Source of the DNA: JBOGEB01 sp050743125
Lineage (GTDB): Bacteria > Actinomycetota > Nitriliruptoria > Euzebyales > Egibacteraceae
Assembly (NCBI GenBank): GCA_050743125.1
Contig: JBOGEB010000082.1
Coordinates: 1-16,683 of the forward strand
Direction: 5' to 3'
DNA length: 16,683 bases
Shown here: positions 1 through 8,218 of the stretch, piece by piece
Layout: each line of letters begins with the position of its first letter
Numbering within the stretch: the stretch's first letter is position 1
The notes under the pieces: generated by a model
What the model was told of the DNA's origin: nothing
What the model saw: only the letters and a program-made list of their open reading frames with translations
Databases searched by the model: none
Translations under genes and position numbers: made by a program

Positions 1-3000
1 TTCCGCCGCGCTGGCTTCGACGATGCCGAGCCGATCGACGTCCTCAGCTGGTCGCCCGTCTACCACAAGGAGGGGCCAGAGTCGCGGTGGCAGTGCGGGG
101 TCAAAGCCACCGCGAAGGGCACTCCGATGGGTGGGCTCGACGTCCTGCCCGAACCCGCCAGTGACCAGACCACCGGGCAGCCGGCCACTGGGCAGCGCGA
201 CGAGCCCGTCAGCCCGCTGCCGGTGACCGCGTACGAGCTGCTGCTTCGCCGCGTCGCAATGCTCCGCGAGGGCCTGCTCCGCGAGTCCGCCAGGCGCGCT
301 GAGCTGGAGCGCCAGCTGTCCGCCCAGACTCCACTCGCCCCGACCACTGATCACGCGGGAGCGGAGGGCGGCGCCCTGTCCGCAGCGGTGGCCGGCTTGC
401 CGGGGGGTATGGGACTCAAAGCGCGCCTTCGTCAGACCGCCGAGGAGAAACTGCCCGCAGGGACGCGCCGACACGAGATCGCCAAGGCCGCCCTGCTCAC
501 GTATGGGGAGGCCAGGGCCTTCAGCCAGCGGGTGCAGGCGGCCTGGGCAATTCCGGGCGTTCACGAGCCCAGCGAGCCGAGCTACCCCAAGTGGCGCAAG
601 CGGCACGCCGCTACCGCCCAGCTGTCCGCCCAGCGCGACTATGCCAAGCGCGCCCGCAACCCGATCACGGTGCACCTCCTCGTGCTGCCCGGCCAGGGCC
701 CGCTGCAGCGAACGCTGGACAGCCTGACCGCGCAGAGCTGGCCGCACTGGGTCGCCTCGGTGTGCCTGCCGGACGCCGCCGGATTTTGCGCTGAGGACGC
801 CCGCGTCACTGTGGCCGCCGTCGACTCCCGGTCGGCCGTCGATGCGGCGAACGCCGCGGTCATTCACAGCGACAAGGACTTTGTCGTGCTGCTCGGCGCT
901 GGCGACGTCCTGGCGGCGGACTGCCTCTACACGGTGGCCGCCGCCGCCCATCAGGACCCGCTGGTTGACCTGGTCGGCTGGGACGACGACCTCGTCGACC
1001 AGCGCGGCCACCGCGCCGAGCCGCGGTTCCGTCCGTCCTGGTCGCCGGACACGCTGCTCGGCGCGAACTACCTCGGCCGCTCCTTCGCCGTCCGGCGGGC
1101 CCGGTACCTGTGGGCCGGGGGGCTGCGCGAGCAGGACACCGACGCGATGACCTGGGGCCTGCTGTTGCGCTGTCAGCTCGACGACGAGCGGGTGGCCCGC
1201 ATCGCTCGCGTGCTCGGCTCGGTGACCGACCGGCCAGACCAAGTCAGCGAGCACGCCGTGCGCACGGTGACCGAGCACTTGGAGCGGCTGGGTTGGCCGG
1301 CCACCGCCGAGGCGGACGGGGACATGGTGCGGCTGCGCTGGCGCATCGACGCCCCGCCGCACGTCACGGTGATCATTCCCACCCGGCACAACCGCCGTCT
1401 GCTGTCCACCTGCCTGCCCAGCCTGACCCGCACCGACTACCCCGGCTTCGACGTCGTGGTCATCGACAACGGCGGGCGCACCGACGGCAACGAGCGCTGG
1501 TACGAGGAGCACCGTCAAGGCCTGGAGCTGTCCGTGCTGTGGTGGGACAAGGAGCCCTTCAACTACTCCGAGGTGAACAACGCCGCAGCCGAGCAGGCGC
1601 GCGGCGAGGTGCTTGTCCTCCTCAACGATGACACCGAGGTGCTCGACCCGTCGTGGCTGACCGAGCTCGTCGGCTGGGCGACCCGTCCGGAGATCGGCGT
1701 AGCCGGGCTGCAGCTCGTCGGGCCTGACGGCGCGCTCCAGCACGCCGGCGCGATCCTCGGGCTGGGCGGGTTCGCCGATCATGTGTTTGAGGGCATGCGC
1801 CCGGGCAGTGGGAGCCTGCTCGGGCCGACCCGCTGGTATCGCAACGTGCTCGCCGTGACGGGAGCGTGCCTGGCGGTCCGCAAGGAGCTGTTCGAGGCGG
1901 TGGGTGGTCTCGACGAGCGGTTCGTGCTCTGCGGCAGCGACGTGGCGTTTGGCCTCGACATGAGGTTGCGGGGTCTGCGCACCGTGTGCTCACCGTACGC
2001 GAGGGTGCGGCACCTGGAGTCCGCGACCCGGGGCTCCGCCGTGCCGCCGATGGACTTCTTCACCAGCTACTGGCGGTACAACCCCTGGATCATCGGCGGG
2101 GACCCGTACTTCTCGCCGAACCTGTCGCTGGGTCGCCGACGGCCAGCGCTGCGCCCGAGGAACGAGCCCACGCCGCAGCAGCGCATCGCCATACCGCTCG
2201 GCCGTACGTTCCAGGTGTTCCGGCAGCGCAGCGACGCCGCCGAGTCGTGGATGCTCGCCGACGGCTGCCGCGCGCTGCCGGTCGACACCGCGGCGAACCT
2301 GGACCTGCACGCACAGAACGCTGCGCCCTTCGACGTGGAGACCGTCAACTGGTTCATCCCCGACATCGACAGCCCGTTCTACGGCGGCATCAACACCGCG
2401 CTGCGGATCGCCGCTGAGCTGGCGTGTAACCACGGAGTGCGCAACCGGTTCGTCGTCTGGGGGAAGCCACACGAGCACTTCATCCGCTCGGCCCTGGCCG
2501 CGGCGTTCCCCGCGCTCGCCCGCAGCGAGATCGTCTTCTACACCGACCCTGCCAACGCGAGCCTGGAGCAGGTGCCCTACGCCGACGTTTCCATCGCGAC
2601 GCTCTGGATCACGGCGTACTCCGTCGCGCACTTCCCGCACACGCGGCGGAAGTTTTATCTCATCCAGGACTTCGAGCCGATGTTCTACCCGGCGAGCACG
2701 CTGTACGGGCTGACCGAGGAGACCTACCGGCTCGGTCTCTACGGCATCTGCAACACCGACAACCTGCTGCGTATCTACCGGGACGACTACGGCGGCAAGG
2801 GCATGAGCTTCGTCCCGGCGGTCGACCAGCGCGTGTTCCACGCCAACGGCCGGCACCAGCGGACCGCAGACGCGCCGACCACCGTCTTCGTCTACGCCCG
2901 GCCCGGACACTGGCGGAACTGCTGGGAGATGTCGTCCCTCGCGCTGGGGGAGCTCAAGGCCAGGCTCGGCGATCAGGTGCGGATCGTCACCGCGGGCGCC

Positions 3001-3441
3001 TGGGCCACCGGCGACGGCGCCGCGCGGGACATCAAGCACCTCGGCCTGCTCGACTACCGCGCCACCGGGGAGCTGTACCGCCGCAGCGACGTCGGCATGG
3101 CGCTGACGACGTCCAAGCACCCGTCGTACCTCCCGCTCGAGCTGATGGCCTGCGGGGTGCCGGTCGTCGCGTTCGACAACCCCTGGGGGTACTGGATCCT
3201 GCGGGACGGCGAGAACTGCCTGCTCGCCAAGCGCACGGTCGACAGCCTGGTCGACCGGCTGGAGCGGCTGTGCGTGGATCTCCAGCTGCGGCAGCGGCTG
3301 TCCAAGCGGGCGCTGGCCGACATCGCCGCCCACCACTCCGACTGGGGCAAGGCATTGGCCGGCATCTACAGCTACCTGTGCGCTCCTGAGGGGCGCGCAG
3401 CGGGGGAGGAGCCGCCTGACGTCGAGGGGGACATGAGTTGA
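1..3441 (+). CDS. Multidomain glycosyltransferase (two GT2-like domains + WsaF-like GT4), 5'-partial
   Basis: The frame is open from base 1 with G/C-ending codons throughout, so the ATG at 127 is probably internal and the gene starts off the left edge. Counting from base 1 (1146 residues): 1-42 resemble a methyltransferase C-terminus (RRAGFDDAE, WQCGVKA; inference). A Glu/Arg-rich probable coiled coil spans 77-109. A first GT2-like domain, about 220-440, has the family's PSWSPDTLL block at 345-353, but GAGD replaces the usual acidic DxDD motif near 299-302, so it may be inactive. A second GT2 domain, about 454-700, carries IIPTRHN, the metal-binding NDD at 542-544 and VTGACLAVRK. A C-terminal GT4 domain, 782-1110, resembles rhamnosyltransferase WsaF: VNWFIPDID, YLIQDFEPMFYP and the nucleotide-sugar loop SYLPLELMACGVPVV with E1047. 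It probably adds several sugars to a surface glycan in the cytoplasm. Donor and acceptor are unknown. The stop overlaps the next start. Confidence 0.9.
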   Translation, partial: FRRAGFDDAEPIDVLSWSPVYHKEGPESRWQCGVKATAKGTPMGGLDVLPEPASDQTTGQPATGQRDEPVSPLPVTAYELLLRRVAMLREGLLRESARRAELERQLSAQTPLAPTTDHAGAEGGALSAAVAGLPGGMGLKARLRQTAEEKLPAGTRRHEIAKAALLTYGEARAFSQRVQAAWAIPGVHEPSEPSYPKWRKRHAATAQLSAQRDYAKRARNPITVHLLVLPGQGPLQRTLDSLTAQSWPHWVASVCLPDAAGFCAEDARVTVAAVDSRSAVDAANAAVIHSDKDFVVLLGAGDVLAADCLYTVAAAAHQDPLVDLVGWDDDLVDQRGHRAEPRFRPSWSPDTLLGANYLGRSFAVRRARYLWAGGLREQDTDAMTWGLLLRCQLDDERVARIARVLGSVTDRPDQVSEHAVRTVTEHLERLGWPATAEADGDMVRLRWRIDAPPHVTVIIPTRHNRRLLSTCLPSLTRTDYPGFDVVVIDNGGRTDGNERWYEEHRQGLELSVLWWDKEPFNYSEVNNAAAEQARGEVLVLLNDDTEVLDPSWLTELVGWATRPEIGVAGLQLVGPDGALQHAGAILGLGGFADHVFEGMRPGSGSLLGPTRWYRNVLAVTGACLAVRKELFEAVGGLDERFVLCGSDVAFGLDMRLRGLRTVCSPYARVRHLESATRGSAVPPMDFFTSYWRYNPWIIGGDPYFSPNLSLGRRRPALRPRNEPTPQQRIAIPLGRTFQVFRQRSDAAESWMLADGCRALPVDTAANLDLHAQNAAPFDVETVNWFIPDIDSPFYGGINTALRIAAELACNHGVRNRFVVWGKPHEHFIRSALAAAFPALARSEIVFYTDPANASLEQVPYADVSIATLWITAYSVAHFPHTRRKFYLIQDFEPMFYPASTLYGLTEETYRLGLYGICNTDNLLRIYRDDYGGKGMSFVPAVDQRVFHANGRHQRTADAPTTVFVYARPGHWRNCWEMSSLALGELKARLGDQVRIVTAGAWATGDGAARDIKHLGLLDYRATGELYRRSDVGMALTTSKHPSYLPLELMACGVPVVAFDNPWGYWILRDGENCLLAKRTVDSLVDRLERLCVDLQLRQRLSKRALADIAAHHSDWGKALAGIYSYLCAPEGRAAGEEPPDVEGDMS

Positions 3442-5192
3442 GCGCGCTGCGGTCGGCAGACACTTCGCGCCCCGCGCGAGAGGAACGGGCGCCGAGACCC
3501 ACGATCTGGGATGCCCACGGGGCGAGCGTTGTGACCCTGGTGACGCTCGCCGCGTTCGCGACGGCGGTCGGACTGCTGATCTACCTGGGACGGGGCCTGT
3601 GGTTCTTCAGCGACGAGTGGGCCTTCCTGCTCAACCGCCGGGAGCTCACGCTCGCGGCGGTCATGAGGCCACACAACGAGCATTGGGTCGCTCTTCCTGT
3701 GCTGCTGTATCGCGGGCTCTTCGCGGTCGGGGGCTTGACCAACTACTGGCCCTATTACTTGACGGCGCTGACGTTTCACACCGCGGCCACCGTGGCCGGA
3801 TGGCTCGTGCTGCGACGGTTCGGAATGCCCCCACTGCCCGCGCTGCTTGCAGGGCTGTCCCTGCTGCTCATGGGGAAGGCATCGACGCAGCTGTTCAACG
3901 CGTTCCAGATCGGTTGGACGATCCCGATCCTGCTCTTCCTCGTCGTGCTCGTGCTGCTGGACCGGACGGAGCCGACCTCGCGGCGCGACCGTTGGGCGTC
4001 CGCCTGCCTGGCGCTGGCGATGCCCTTTGCTGGCATCAGCATCTCGCTCGTGGCGGGGACAGCGGCTGCGCTGGTCATCCGGCGGCAGCTCCGCCGCGCG
4101 CTCCTCGTGACCGGACCAGCGCTCGCGAGCTACGCGCTCTGGCGCGCCATTTGGGGCGTGTCCCCGCCGATCACGCTGGAGACCTTGATTCGGGTTCCCG
4201 GGTTCATTGGCTACGGGCTCGCGACGGCCGTGTCGGGCTTCACCGGCCTTCCTATGGCGGCAGCGGGAGTGCTGCTGGCGCTGTTCGGTCTCGCCGTCAC
4301 CGTGCGAGCGGTCCGTGGCGGGCTGCCGCTGCCCGCGTGGGCGTCGCTGTTCGCACTGCTCGCATTCCTGGGCATTGCCGGGATCGCACGAGTACCGCAG
4401 TTTGGCATCACGCAAGCGCGCGCGAGCCACTACCTCTACCTCGACCTGTTGTTGCTGCTCATCGTCCTCGCCGCGCTCCTGAAACCCTTGTGGCCCGCGG
4501 CTGGTACGACGGTGCCCGCGGCCGGAACGACGATGGTGGAGGTTGCGACCGCCGTGTTCGCAGCGTGCCTGGTGGTCAACGTGTTCGCCCTGCGTGACGC
4601 TACGCGTGAGCACCGCGCGCTGAAGGGGGAGTCCGCCGTGCGCATCGTCGCCGCGAATACGTTGTTGGAGAAGGGGATTCCTCACGTGCGGGATGCGCAG
4701 CCGGACCCGGACTGGGCGCCGGACGTCACGGCGGGCAAGCTCTCCGCCCTGCAAGCCGACGGGATCCCGATGTCTTACCGGGGTCGGGTGCAGTCCACCG
4801 ATGCGGTCCTGCGCGACGAGCGCCTGCGGCTTCAGCACGCGTTCCTCCACGGCCCCGGACGCACCGCGGCCGTACGGTTGGTGGCCGGGTCGGCGCAGGT
4901 CGCGCCGGCGAGGGACGGCTGCGCAACCATCCGGGCAGGGTCAGGCGACGTCCTCGGGCTCGAGGCGACGCAGGGGCAGCTGCAGATCGACCCCAAGGCC
5001 GACACCGTCGTCCACGTGGGCCGCAGCGAGCGCCCGGCCGCCTTCTTCGGGGTGCGGCTCCAAAAGGCAACCGTGCGCCACCTGGAGCTGGCGCTGCCAG
5101 CGCGCCCCGACACCGGCGGTCTGCTCCTGCTCAGCTTCCCGGACGAGGTCGAATTGGAGCTCTGCGCTCAGACGTTCATCGACGCGCGTTGA
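3438..5192 (+). CDS. Polytopic membrane protein, GT-C glycosyltransferase-like
   Basis: A 584-residue integral membrane protein. It starts at TTG 3438, which overlaps the TGA of the upstream glycosyltransferase (TTGA). A GAGGGGG Shine-Dalgarno lies about 7 bases upstream, so the two genes are translationally coupled. About nine or ten hydrophobic helices lie between residues 28 and 390, the first at about 29-50. The loop after helix 1 holds an acidic motif, FFSDEW (D59, E60), and PHNEHW at 78-83; an acidic pair in the first outer loop is typical of GT-C enzymes that use lipid-linked sugars. About 190 C-terminal residues (from about 393) are mainly soluble and unrecognised. A role as a membrane glycosyltransferase for the same glycan is inferred from topology and neighbours; I see no diagnostic family signature. 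The 3' end overlaps the convergent gene by 17 bases. Confidence 0.8.
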   Translation: MSALRSADTSRPAREERAPRPTIWDAHGASVVTLVTLAAFATAVGLLIYLGRGLWFFSDEWAFLLNRRELTLAAVMRPHNEHWVALPVLLYRGLFAVGGLTNYWPYYLTALTFHTAATVAGWLVLRRFGMPPLPALLAGLSLLLMGKASTQLFNAFQIGWTIPILLFLVVLVLLDRTEPTSRRDRWASACLALAMPFAGISISLVAGTAAALVIRRQLRRALLVTGPALASYALWRAIWGVSPPITLETLIRVPGFIGYGLATAVSGFTGLPMAAAGVLLALFGLAVTVRAVRGGLPLPAWASLFALLAFLGIAGIARVPQFGITQARASHYLYLDLLLLLIVLAALLKPLWPAAGTTVPAAGTTMVEVATAVFAACLVVNVFALRDATREHRALKGESAVRIVAANTLLEKGIPHVRDAQPDPDWAPDVTAGKLSALQADGIPMSYRGRVQSTDAVLRDERLRLQHAFLHGPGRTAAVRLVAGSAQVAPARDGCATIRAGSGDVLGLEATQGQLQIDPKADTVVHVGRSERPAAFFGVRLQKATVRHLELALPARPDTGGLLLLSFPDEVELELCAQTFIDAR

Positions 5193-6747
5193 GGTCGGCT
5201 GCGGTCCGCCCCGCCCGAGTTCGGAGACTCAGGACGTCGGAGAGCCGCGCTGGCGCGGCGCTCAGGGCGAGGCTCGCGGCCACCAGGACGCTGCCCGTCA
5301 CGGTGACGACGAACCACGGCGCCCAGCCTCCCGGCGGGTTCCACTGCGATCGTCCGATGAAGGCCCAGGTGCCGGCTGTCCCGACCGCCGCCCGCCGGGC
5401 TGCGGCATACCAGGCGCTCACCTGCAGCGCGGCAACAGCGAACCCCACCGCCGCCAAGACGACGCGGGGGCCACCCCTGAGGGGGCCGCGGGAGGCAACG
5501 ACCTCGCCTGCGAGCAGCGGCAGGAGGACCAGGAACGGGAGGACATGGCGGCCCTGGGTCGCGTAGCCAGTGTGCCGCATCAGCGCGGCTTGCAGAAGGA
5601 GGGGCGCGAGGACCGCGGCGACAGCAACCAGCAGGAGGACGAGGCGTTGACGCGCGGTGCCGAGCGCCAGCGCCGCGACTCCCAGGCCGAGCACAATCAG
5701 GTACCACCCCCCGATGATCCAGGCGGGGATGTCGTATTCGAGGTAGCTGAACTTGCCCACGAAACTCTGCCAAATCGAGGCGGACGGCCAGCTCACGAGC
5801 AGCGAGTCGGGCAGGGGAGCGAGGCTGACGGTGGCCTCGGTGCCGTAGCGGCTCTGCCAAACCGTCCATACCACCAACGACACGCACAGCACGGCCAGGA
5901 CGCTGCCGGCTGCTGCCAGGTGAGCCCTGATGAGCTTGACGGCAGGGCGGAGCCCTCCCCACAGGAGAAAGACGGCTCCGTAGCTCACCAGCCAGACAGG
6001 GCTCATTTGGCGGCTCAGCGTCAGCACCGCGCCAGCAGCGGCGACGGTGATCCACGCGAGCCGCGTCGGGGCCGCGGGGCGCGCGAGGCGGAGCAGCCCG
6101 GCTCCCAGCGCGGCGCCGGCTGCGATCTCGGGGCCACTGGGGTTCAGGCTCGCGGCGATGTAGACGACCATCGGCGTGAGCGCCACCGCAAGCCCGACCT
6201 CGCTCACGGCTCCCCGGTCTGGCTGCCACAGGACCAGGGCGGCCAAGGCCAGCAGGATGAGGCAGGTCAAGGCGCTCGCACCGCTCGCGAGCACGTTCGC
6301 CACGCCGGGGTCTCTGGCGAGAACGCCCACATAGCCTGGCAGCAGGTAGGGCCAGGGTGGGTACGAGCCGACCGTCGTGGGGATGAAGGTCGGCTCGTCG
6401 GGCGCTGGGGCGATCCGGTCGAGACAGGCAGCCGACTCCTGGGGCCGGTAGATGTGACAGTCCCATCCGAGCGGTGACAGGCCGGCGGGCAGTCGAGCCC
6501 AGCGGACCTCCTGGCGCACTTTGGCGAGCTGCTGCGGCGTGAAGTCCTCGCGGTAGTAATCGGGGATCCGCTCACCGATCAGCCCGGTCGACGGAACGGA
6601 CAACGCTCGCGAGTAGTGATCGCGCTCGTCAGGACTCGAGAAGGGTGGCTCCGCGATGAGCCAACCGAGTACGAGGAGGGTCACGCCGACGATCAGGGAA
6701 ACCGGTGCGAGCGCGAAGGCGTCGAACCGCCGCGTGCGTTGACCCAC
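5176..6747 (-). CDS. DUF2142 family polytopic membrane protein
   Basis: A 523-residue membrane protein. An N-terminal helix (about 14-32) is followed by the loop motif PPFSSPDERDHYSRAL (D40, E41, D43, H44), then SYPPWPYLLPG at 128-138 and the block TPMVVYIAASLNPSGPE at 191-207. This combination marks DUF2142 proteins, GT-C-like membrane proteins often found in surface polysaccharide clusters; their reaction is not established. Eleven or so further hydrophobic segments follow. I chose the GTG at 6747 because a GGGGAG Shine-Dalgarno sits a few bases upstream on the minus strand. An in-frame ATG at 6768 lacks one. The gene converges on the preceding membrane gene and shares its last 17 bases, so their transcripts must be partly antisense. 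Confidence 0.88.
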   Translation of the reverse strand: MGQRTRRFDAFALAPVSLIVGVTLLVLGWLIAEPPFSSPDERDHYSRALSVPSTGLIGERIPDYYREDFTPQQLAKVRQEVRWARLPAGLSPLGWDCHIYRPQESAACLDRIAPAPDEPTFIPTTVGSYPPWPYLLPGYVGVLARDPGVANVLASGASALTCLILLALAALVLWQPDRGAVSEVGLAVALTPMVVYIAASLNPSGPEIAAGAALGAGLLRLARPAAPTRLAWITVAAAGAVLTLSRQMSPVWLVSYGAVFLLWGGLRPAVKLIRAHLAAAGSVLAVLCVSLVVWTVWQSRYGTEATVSLAPLPDSLLVSWPSASIWQSFVGKFSYLEYDIPAWIIGGWYLIVLGLGVAALALGTARQRLVLLLVAVAAVLAPLLLQAALMRHTGYATQGRHVLPFLVLLPLLAGEVVASRGPLRGGPRVVLAAVGFAVAALQVSAWYAAARRAAVGTAGTWAFIGRSQWNPPGGWAPWFVVTVTGSVLVAASLALSAAPARLSDVLSLRTRAGRTAADLNARR

Positions 6748-6864
6748 GAGCTCTCCCCTGCCGACCCATGATCGAGGAGCCGTGCGGCTCCGGCCTGCCT
6801 CGCTCCCGGCCCGCAGCTAGTCCGTCGAGGGCCTGGCCCCGCGAGCCGCTCGAAGCGCTCAGGG

Positions 6865-6894
6865 CTGATCGGCCGCGTGCCGGCAGTGTATGCT
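6865..6894 (+). promoter_or_regulatory. Candidate promoter for the rpsP operon
   Basis: A TATGCT hexamer at 6889-6894 fits the -10 pattern TAnnnT. CTGATC at 6865-6870, 18 bases upstream, is only a weak -35. It lies in the only long gap before rpsP, where a promoter is expected, but the -35 match is poor and the start site is unverified. Confidence 0.35.
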
Positions 6895-7010
6895 GCACGC
6901 CACCGTCCGCCTTGGCTGTGGGGGGATTCCCCCGGCCTCCTGGGCGGGCTACTTCGTGTGCGTGCGGACTAGCCGGACCGCACATCCGTCCACGCAACCC
7001 GAGCGGGACG

Positions 7011-7026
7011 CGCGGGAATTCCCGCG
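7011..7026. repeat. Perfect 16-bp palindrome in the rpsP leader
   Basis: CGCGGGAATTCCCGCG reads identically on both strands. It ends 46 bases before the rpsP ATG. It could be a dimeric regulator's operator, or form a hairpin in the leader RNA. With no T-run after it, it is not a standard terminator. Confidence 0.6.
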
Positions 7027-7072
7027 GCACCGATGGCGCGACCGAGCCGCGCTGTAGAGAGGAATCGCCACC

Positions 7073-7429
7073 ATGGCCGTGAAGATGCGCCTACGGCGGG
7101 AGGGCAAGAAGAAGCAGCCCTACTACCGCGTCGTCGTCGCCGACGTCCGCTCACCTCGAGACGGGCGTTACATCGAGGACATCGGCTACTACCAACCGCT
7201 CCACGAGCCGTCGACGATCGCCATCGACCGCGAGCGCGCCCTCTACTGGCTGCGCAACGGCGTGCAGCCGAGCGAGCCGGTCACCCAGCTGCTGCGGATC
7301 CAAGGGATCTGGGACGAGTTCAAGCCCGGTGACACCGGCAAGGACCGGTCCGCCAAGCACGCGCAGCGAGCCGCAGCGGCGCAGGAGCGAGCTCGTCAGG
7401 CCGCGCAGCAGGAGGACACGGTTCCGTGA
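7073..7429 (+). CDS. rpsP: 30S ribosomal protein S16
   Basis: A 118-residue protein starting MAVKMRLRREGKKK, followed by PYYRVVVADVRSPRDGRYIEDIGYY (residues 16-40) and the block ending VTQLLRIQGIWDEF, which together identify S16, a 16S rRNA-binding protein needed for 30S assembly. The conserved core ends near residue 85. The Lys/Arg/Gln-rich Ala tail to 118 is the extension common in actinobacterial S16. The ATG at 7073 follows AGAGAGGAA with about 7-8 bases of spacing, and MAVKMRL matches the family N-terminus, so an in-frame-looking upstream ATG at 7033 (another frame) is rejected. It is first in the rpsP-khpA-rimM-trmD run, and its stop overlaps the khpA start by four bases. Confidence 0.98.
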   Translation: MAVKMRLRREGKKKQPYYRVVVADVRSPRDGRYIEDIGYYQPLHEPSTIAIDRERALYWLRNGVQPSEPVTQLLRIQGIWDEFKPGDTGKDRSAKHAQRAAAAQERARQAAQQEDTVP

Positions 7430-7665
7430 TTCCAGTTGACGTGCTCGTCTACCTCGCGAAGTCGCTCGTCGACCACCCTGAGGCCGTCGAGGTCACGCCC
7501 ATCGAGGAGGATGACGGGGAGCTCGTGCTCGAGCTCCGTGTCCACCCTGACGACATGGGCAAGGTCATCGGCAAGCGGGGCCGGACCGCCAAGGCGATCC
7601 GCACCATGGTGAAGGCCGCTGCGACCCGTGAGGGGACCTTGGCGACGGTCGACATCGTCGAGTAA
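7426..7665 (+). CDS. khpA: KH-domain RNA-binding protein KhpA
   Basis: A 79-residue single KH domain. The RNA-binding GxxG loop is the GKRG within MGKVIGKRGRTAKAIR (residues 44-59), placed between the two strands and helix typical of this small family. The GTG start at 7426 overlaps the rpsP stop (GTGA), with GGAGGA nine bases upstream. KhpA-type proteins bind RNA, often with KhpB, and affect cell elongation or RNA stability in other Gram-positives. Its conserved place between rpsP and rimM suggests a link to ribosome maturation. Length and position match the actinobacterial homologue (Rv2908c type). Confidence 0.95.
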   Translation: MIPVDVLVYLAKSLVDHPEAVEVTPIEEDDGELVLELRVHPDDMGKVIGKRGRTAKAIRTMVKAAATREGTLATVDIVE

Positions 7666-7675
7666 CACTGGTCCC

Positions 7676-8218
7676 GTGACCGCCGGCAGCGACGATGAGT
7701 TTGTCGTCGCGGGCGTCGTGGGTAAGCCGTTCGGCATCCGCGGTGAGGTGTTCGTGTTTCCGGACCCCGACATCGCCGACGAGTTCGCGGTCGGCGGCCA
7801 CTATCCCATCTTGGGCAAGGGCAGCGCCACAGGGTCGGACGAGGGCGAGCTGCGGGTGGCCGCGAGCCACGACCACGGGGGAAGACGGATCGTGCGCTTC
7901 GAGGGTGTGGAGGACCGCAACACGGCGGAGGCGCTGCGCGGCACCGTGCTCGGCGTCCCCCGCAGCCGCGTCCGGGTCGCCGAGGACGCGGTCTGGACCG
8001 CCGACCTGATCGGCCGCGAGGTCGTCGATGACGACGGCGCGATCGTCGGTGTCGTCGAGGGCGCGCTGGACGGCACCGCCCACGACTATCTTGTCGTCGC
8101 CTGCCCGGGCCGCGGATCGCTGCTCATCCCCGCCGTCATCGAGCTCGTCGACGTCGATGCCGACCCTATTGTCCTGCACCCGATCCCCGGGTTGCTCGAC
8201 GAGCAAGAGGCGTGGTGA
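7676..8218 (+). CDS. rimM: Ribosome maturation factor RimM
   Basis: A 180-residue protein in two domains. The N-terminal RimM beta-barrel opens with VVAGVVGKPFGIRGEVFVFP (residues 10-29), where GKPFGIRGEV corresponds to the usual GxxHGxxGEV with Phe replacing His. The C-terminal PRC-barrel has WTADLIGREVVDDDG and ends with LLIPAVIELVDVD. RimM assists 30S head assembly by binding S19. I chose the GTG at 7676, ten bases after the khpA stop, because the product then begins just ahead of the conserved barrel. An in-frame GTG at 7628 would lie inside khpA and add an unrelated 16-residue stretch. The Shine-Dalgarno is weak, so coupling to khpA is likely. Confidence 0.95.
   Translation: MTAGSDDEFVVAGVVGKPFGIRGEVFVFPDPDIADEFAVGGHYPILGKGSATGSDEGELRVAASHDHGGRRIVRFEGVEDRNTAEALRGTVLGVPRSRVRVAEDAVWTADLIGREVVDDDGAIVGVVEGALDGTAHDYLVVACPGRGSLLIPAVIELVDVDADPIVLHPIPGLLDEQEAW

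Larger units (their letters stand above)
6748..7072. other. Divergent intergenic/leader region before rpsP
   Basis: These 325 bases separate the divergent DUF2142 gene and rpsP. I find no convincing gene. On the DUF2142 side a perfect hairpin GGAGCC-GTGC-GGCTCC lies at 6776-6791. On the rpsP side there is a candidate promoter (6865-6894), then GGGGGATTCCCCC (about 6921-6933), an inverted GTGCGG/CCGCAC pair (about 6963-6984) and a perfect 16-bp palindrome (7011-7026). If transcription starts just after 6894, rpsP has a leader of about 170 bases containing all three plus-strand structures. No clear promoter for DUF2142 was found. Confidence 0.5.

Noticed and set aside
1990..3336. 448-codon minus-strand frame within the glycosyltransferase
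   Set aside because: Antisense to the conserved GT4 domain, with no domain of its own.
3372..4850. 492-codon minus-strand frame opposite the GT-C-like gene
   Set aside because: Charged low-complexity product; the plus strand encodes clear membrane helices here.
5168..6466. 432-codon minus-strand frame within the DUF2142 gene
   Set aside because: Same strand as DUF2142 but another frame; Arg/Pro-rich with no hydrophobic segments, whereas the DUF2142 frame has family motifs.
4693..6477. 594-codon plus-strand frame across the convergent junction
   Set aside because: It crosses two membrane-protein genes and reads as Arg/Gln/Gly-rich low-complexity sequence.
6766..6768. ATG upstream of the DUF2142 GTG start
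   Set aside because: In frame but without a Shine-Dalgarno; the GTG at 6747 has GGGGAG at proper spacing.
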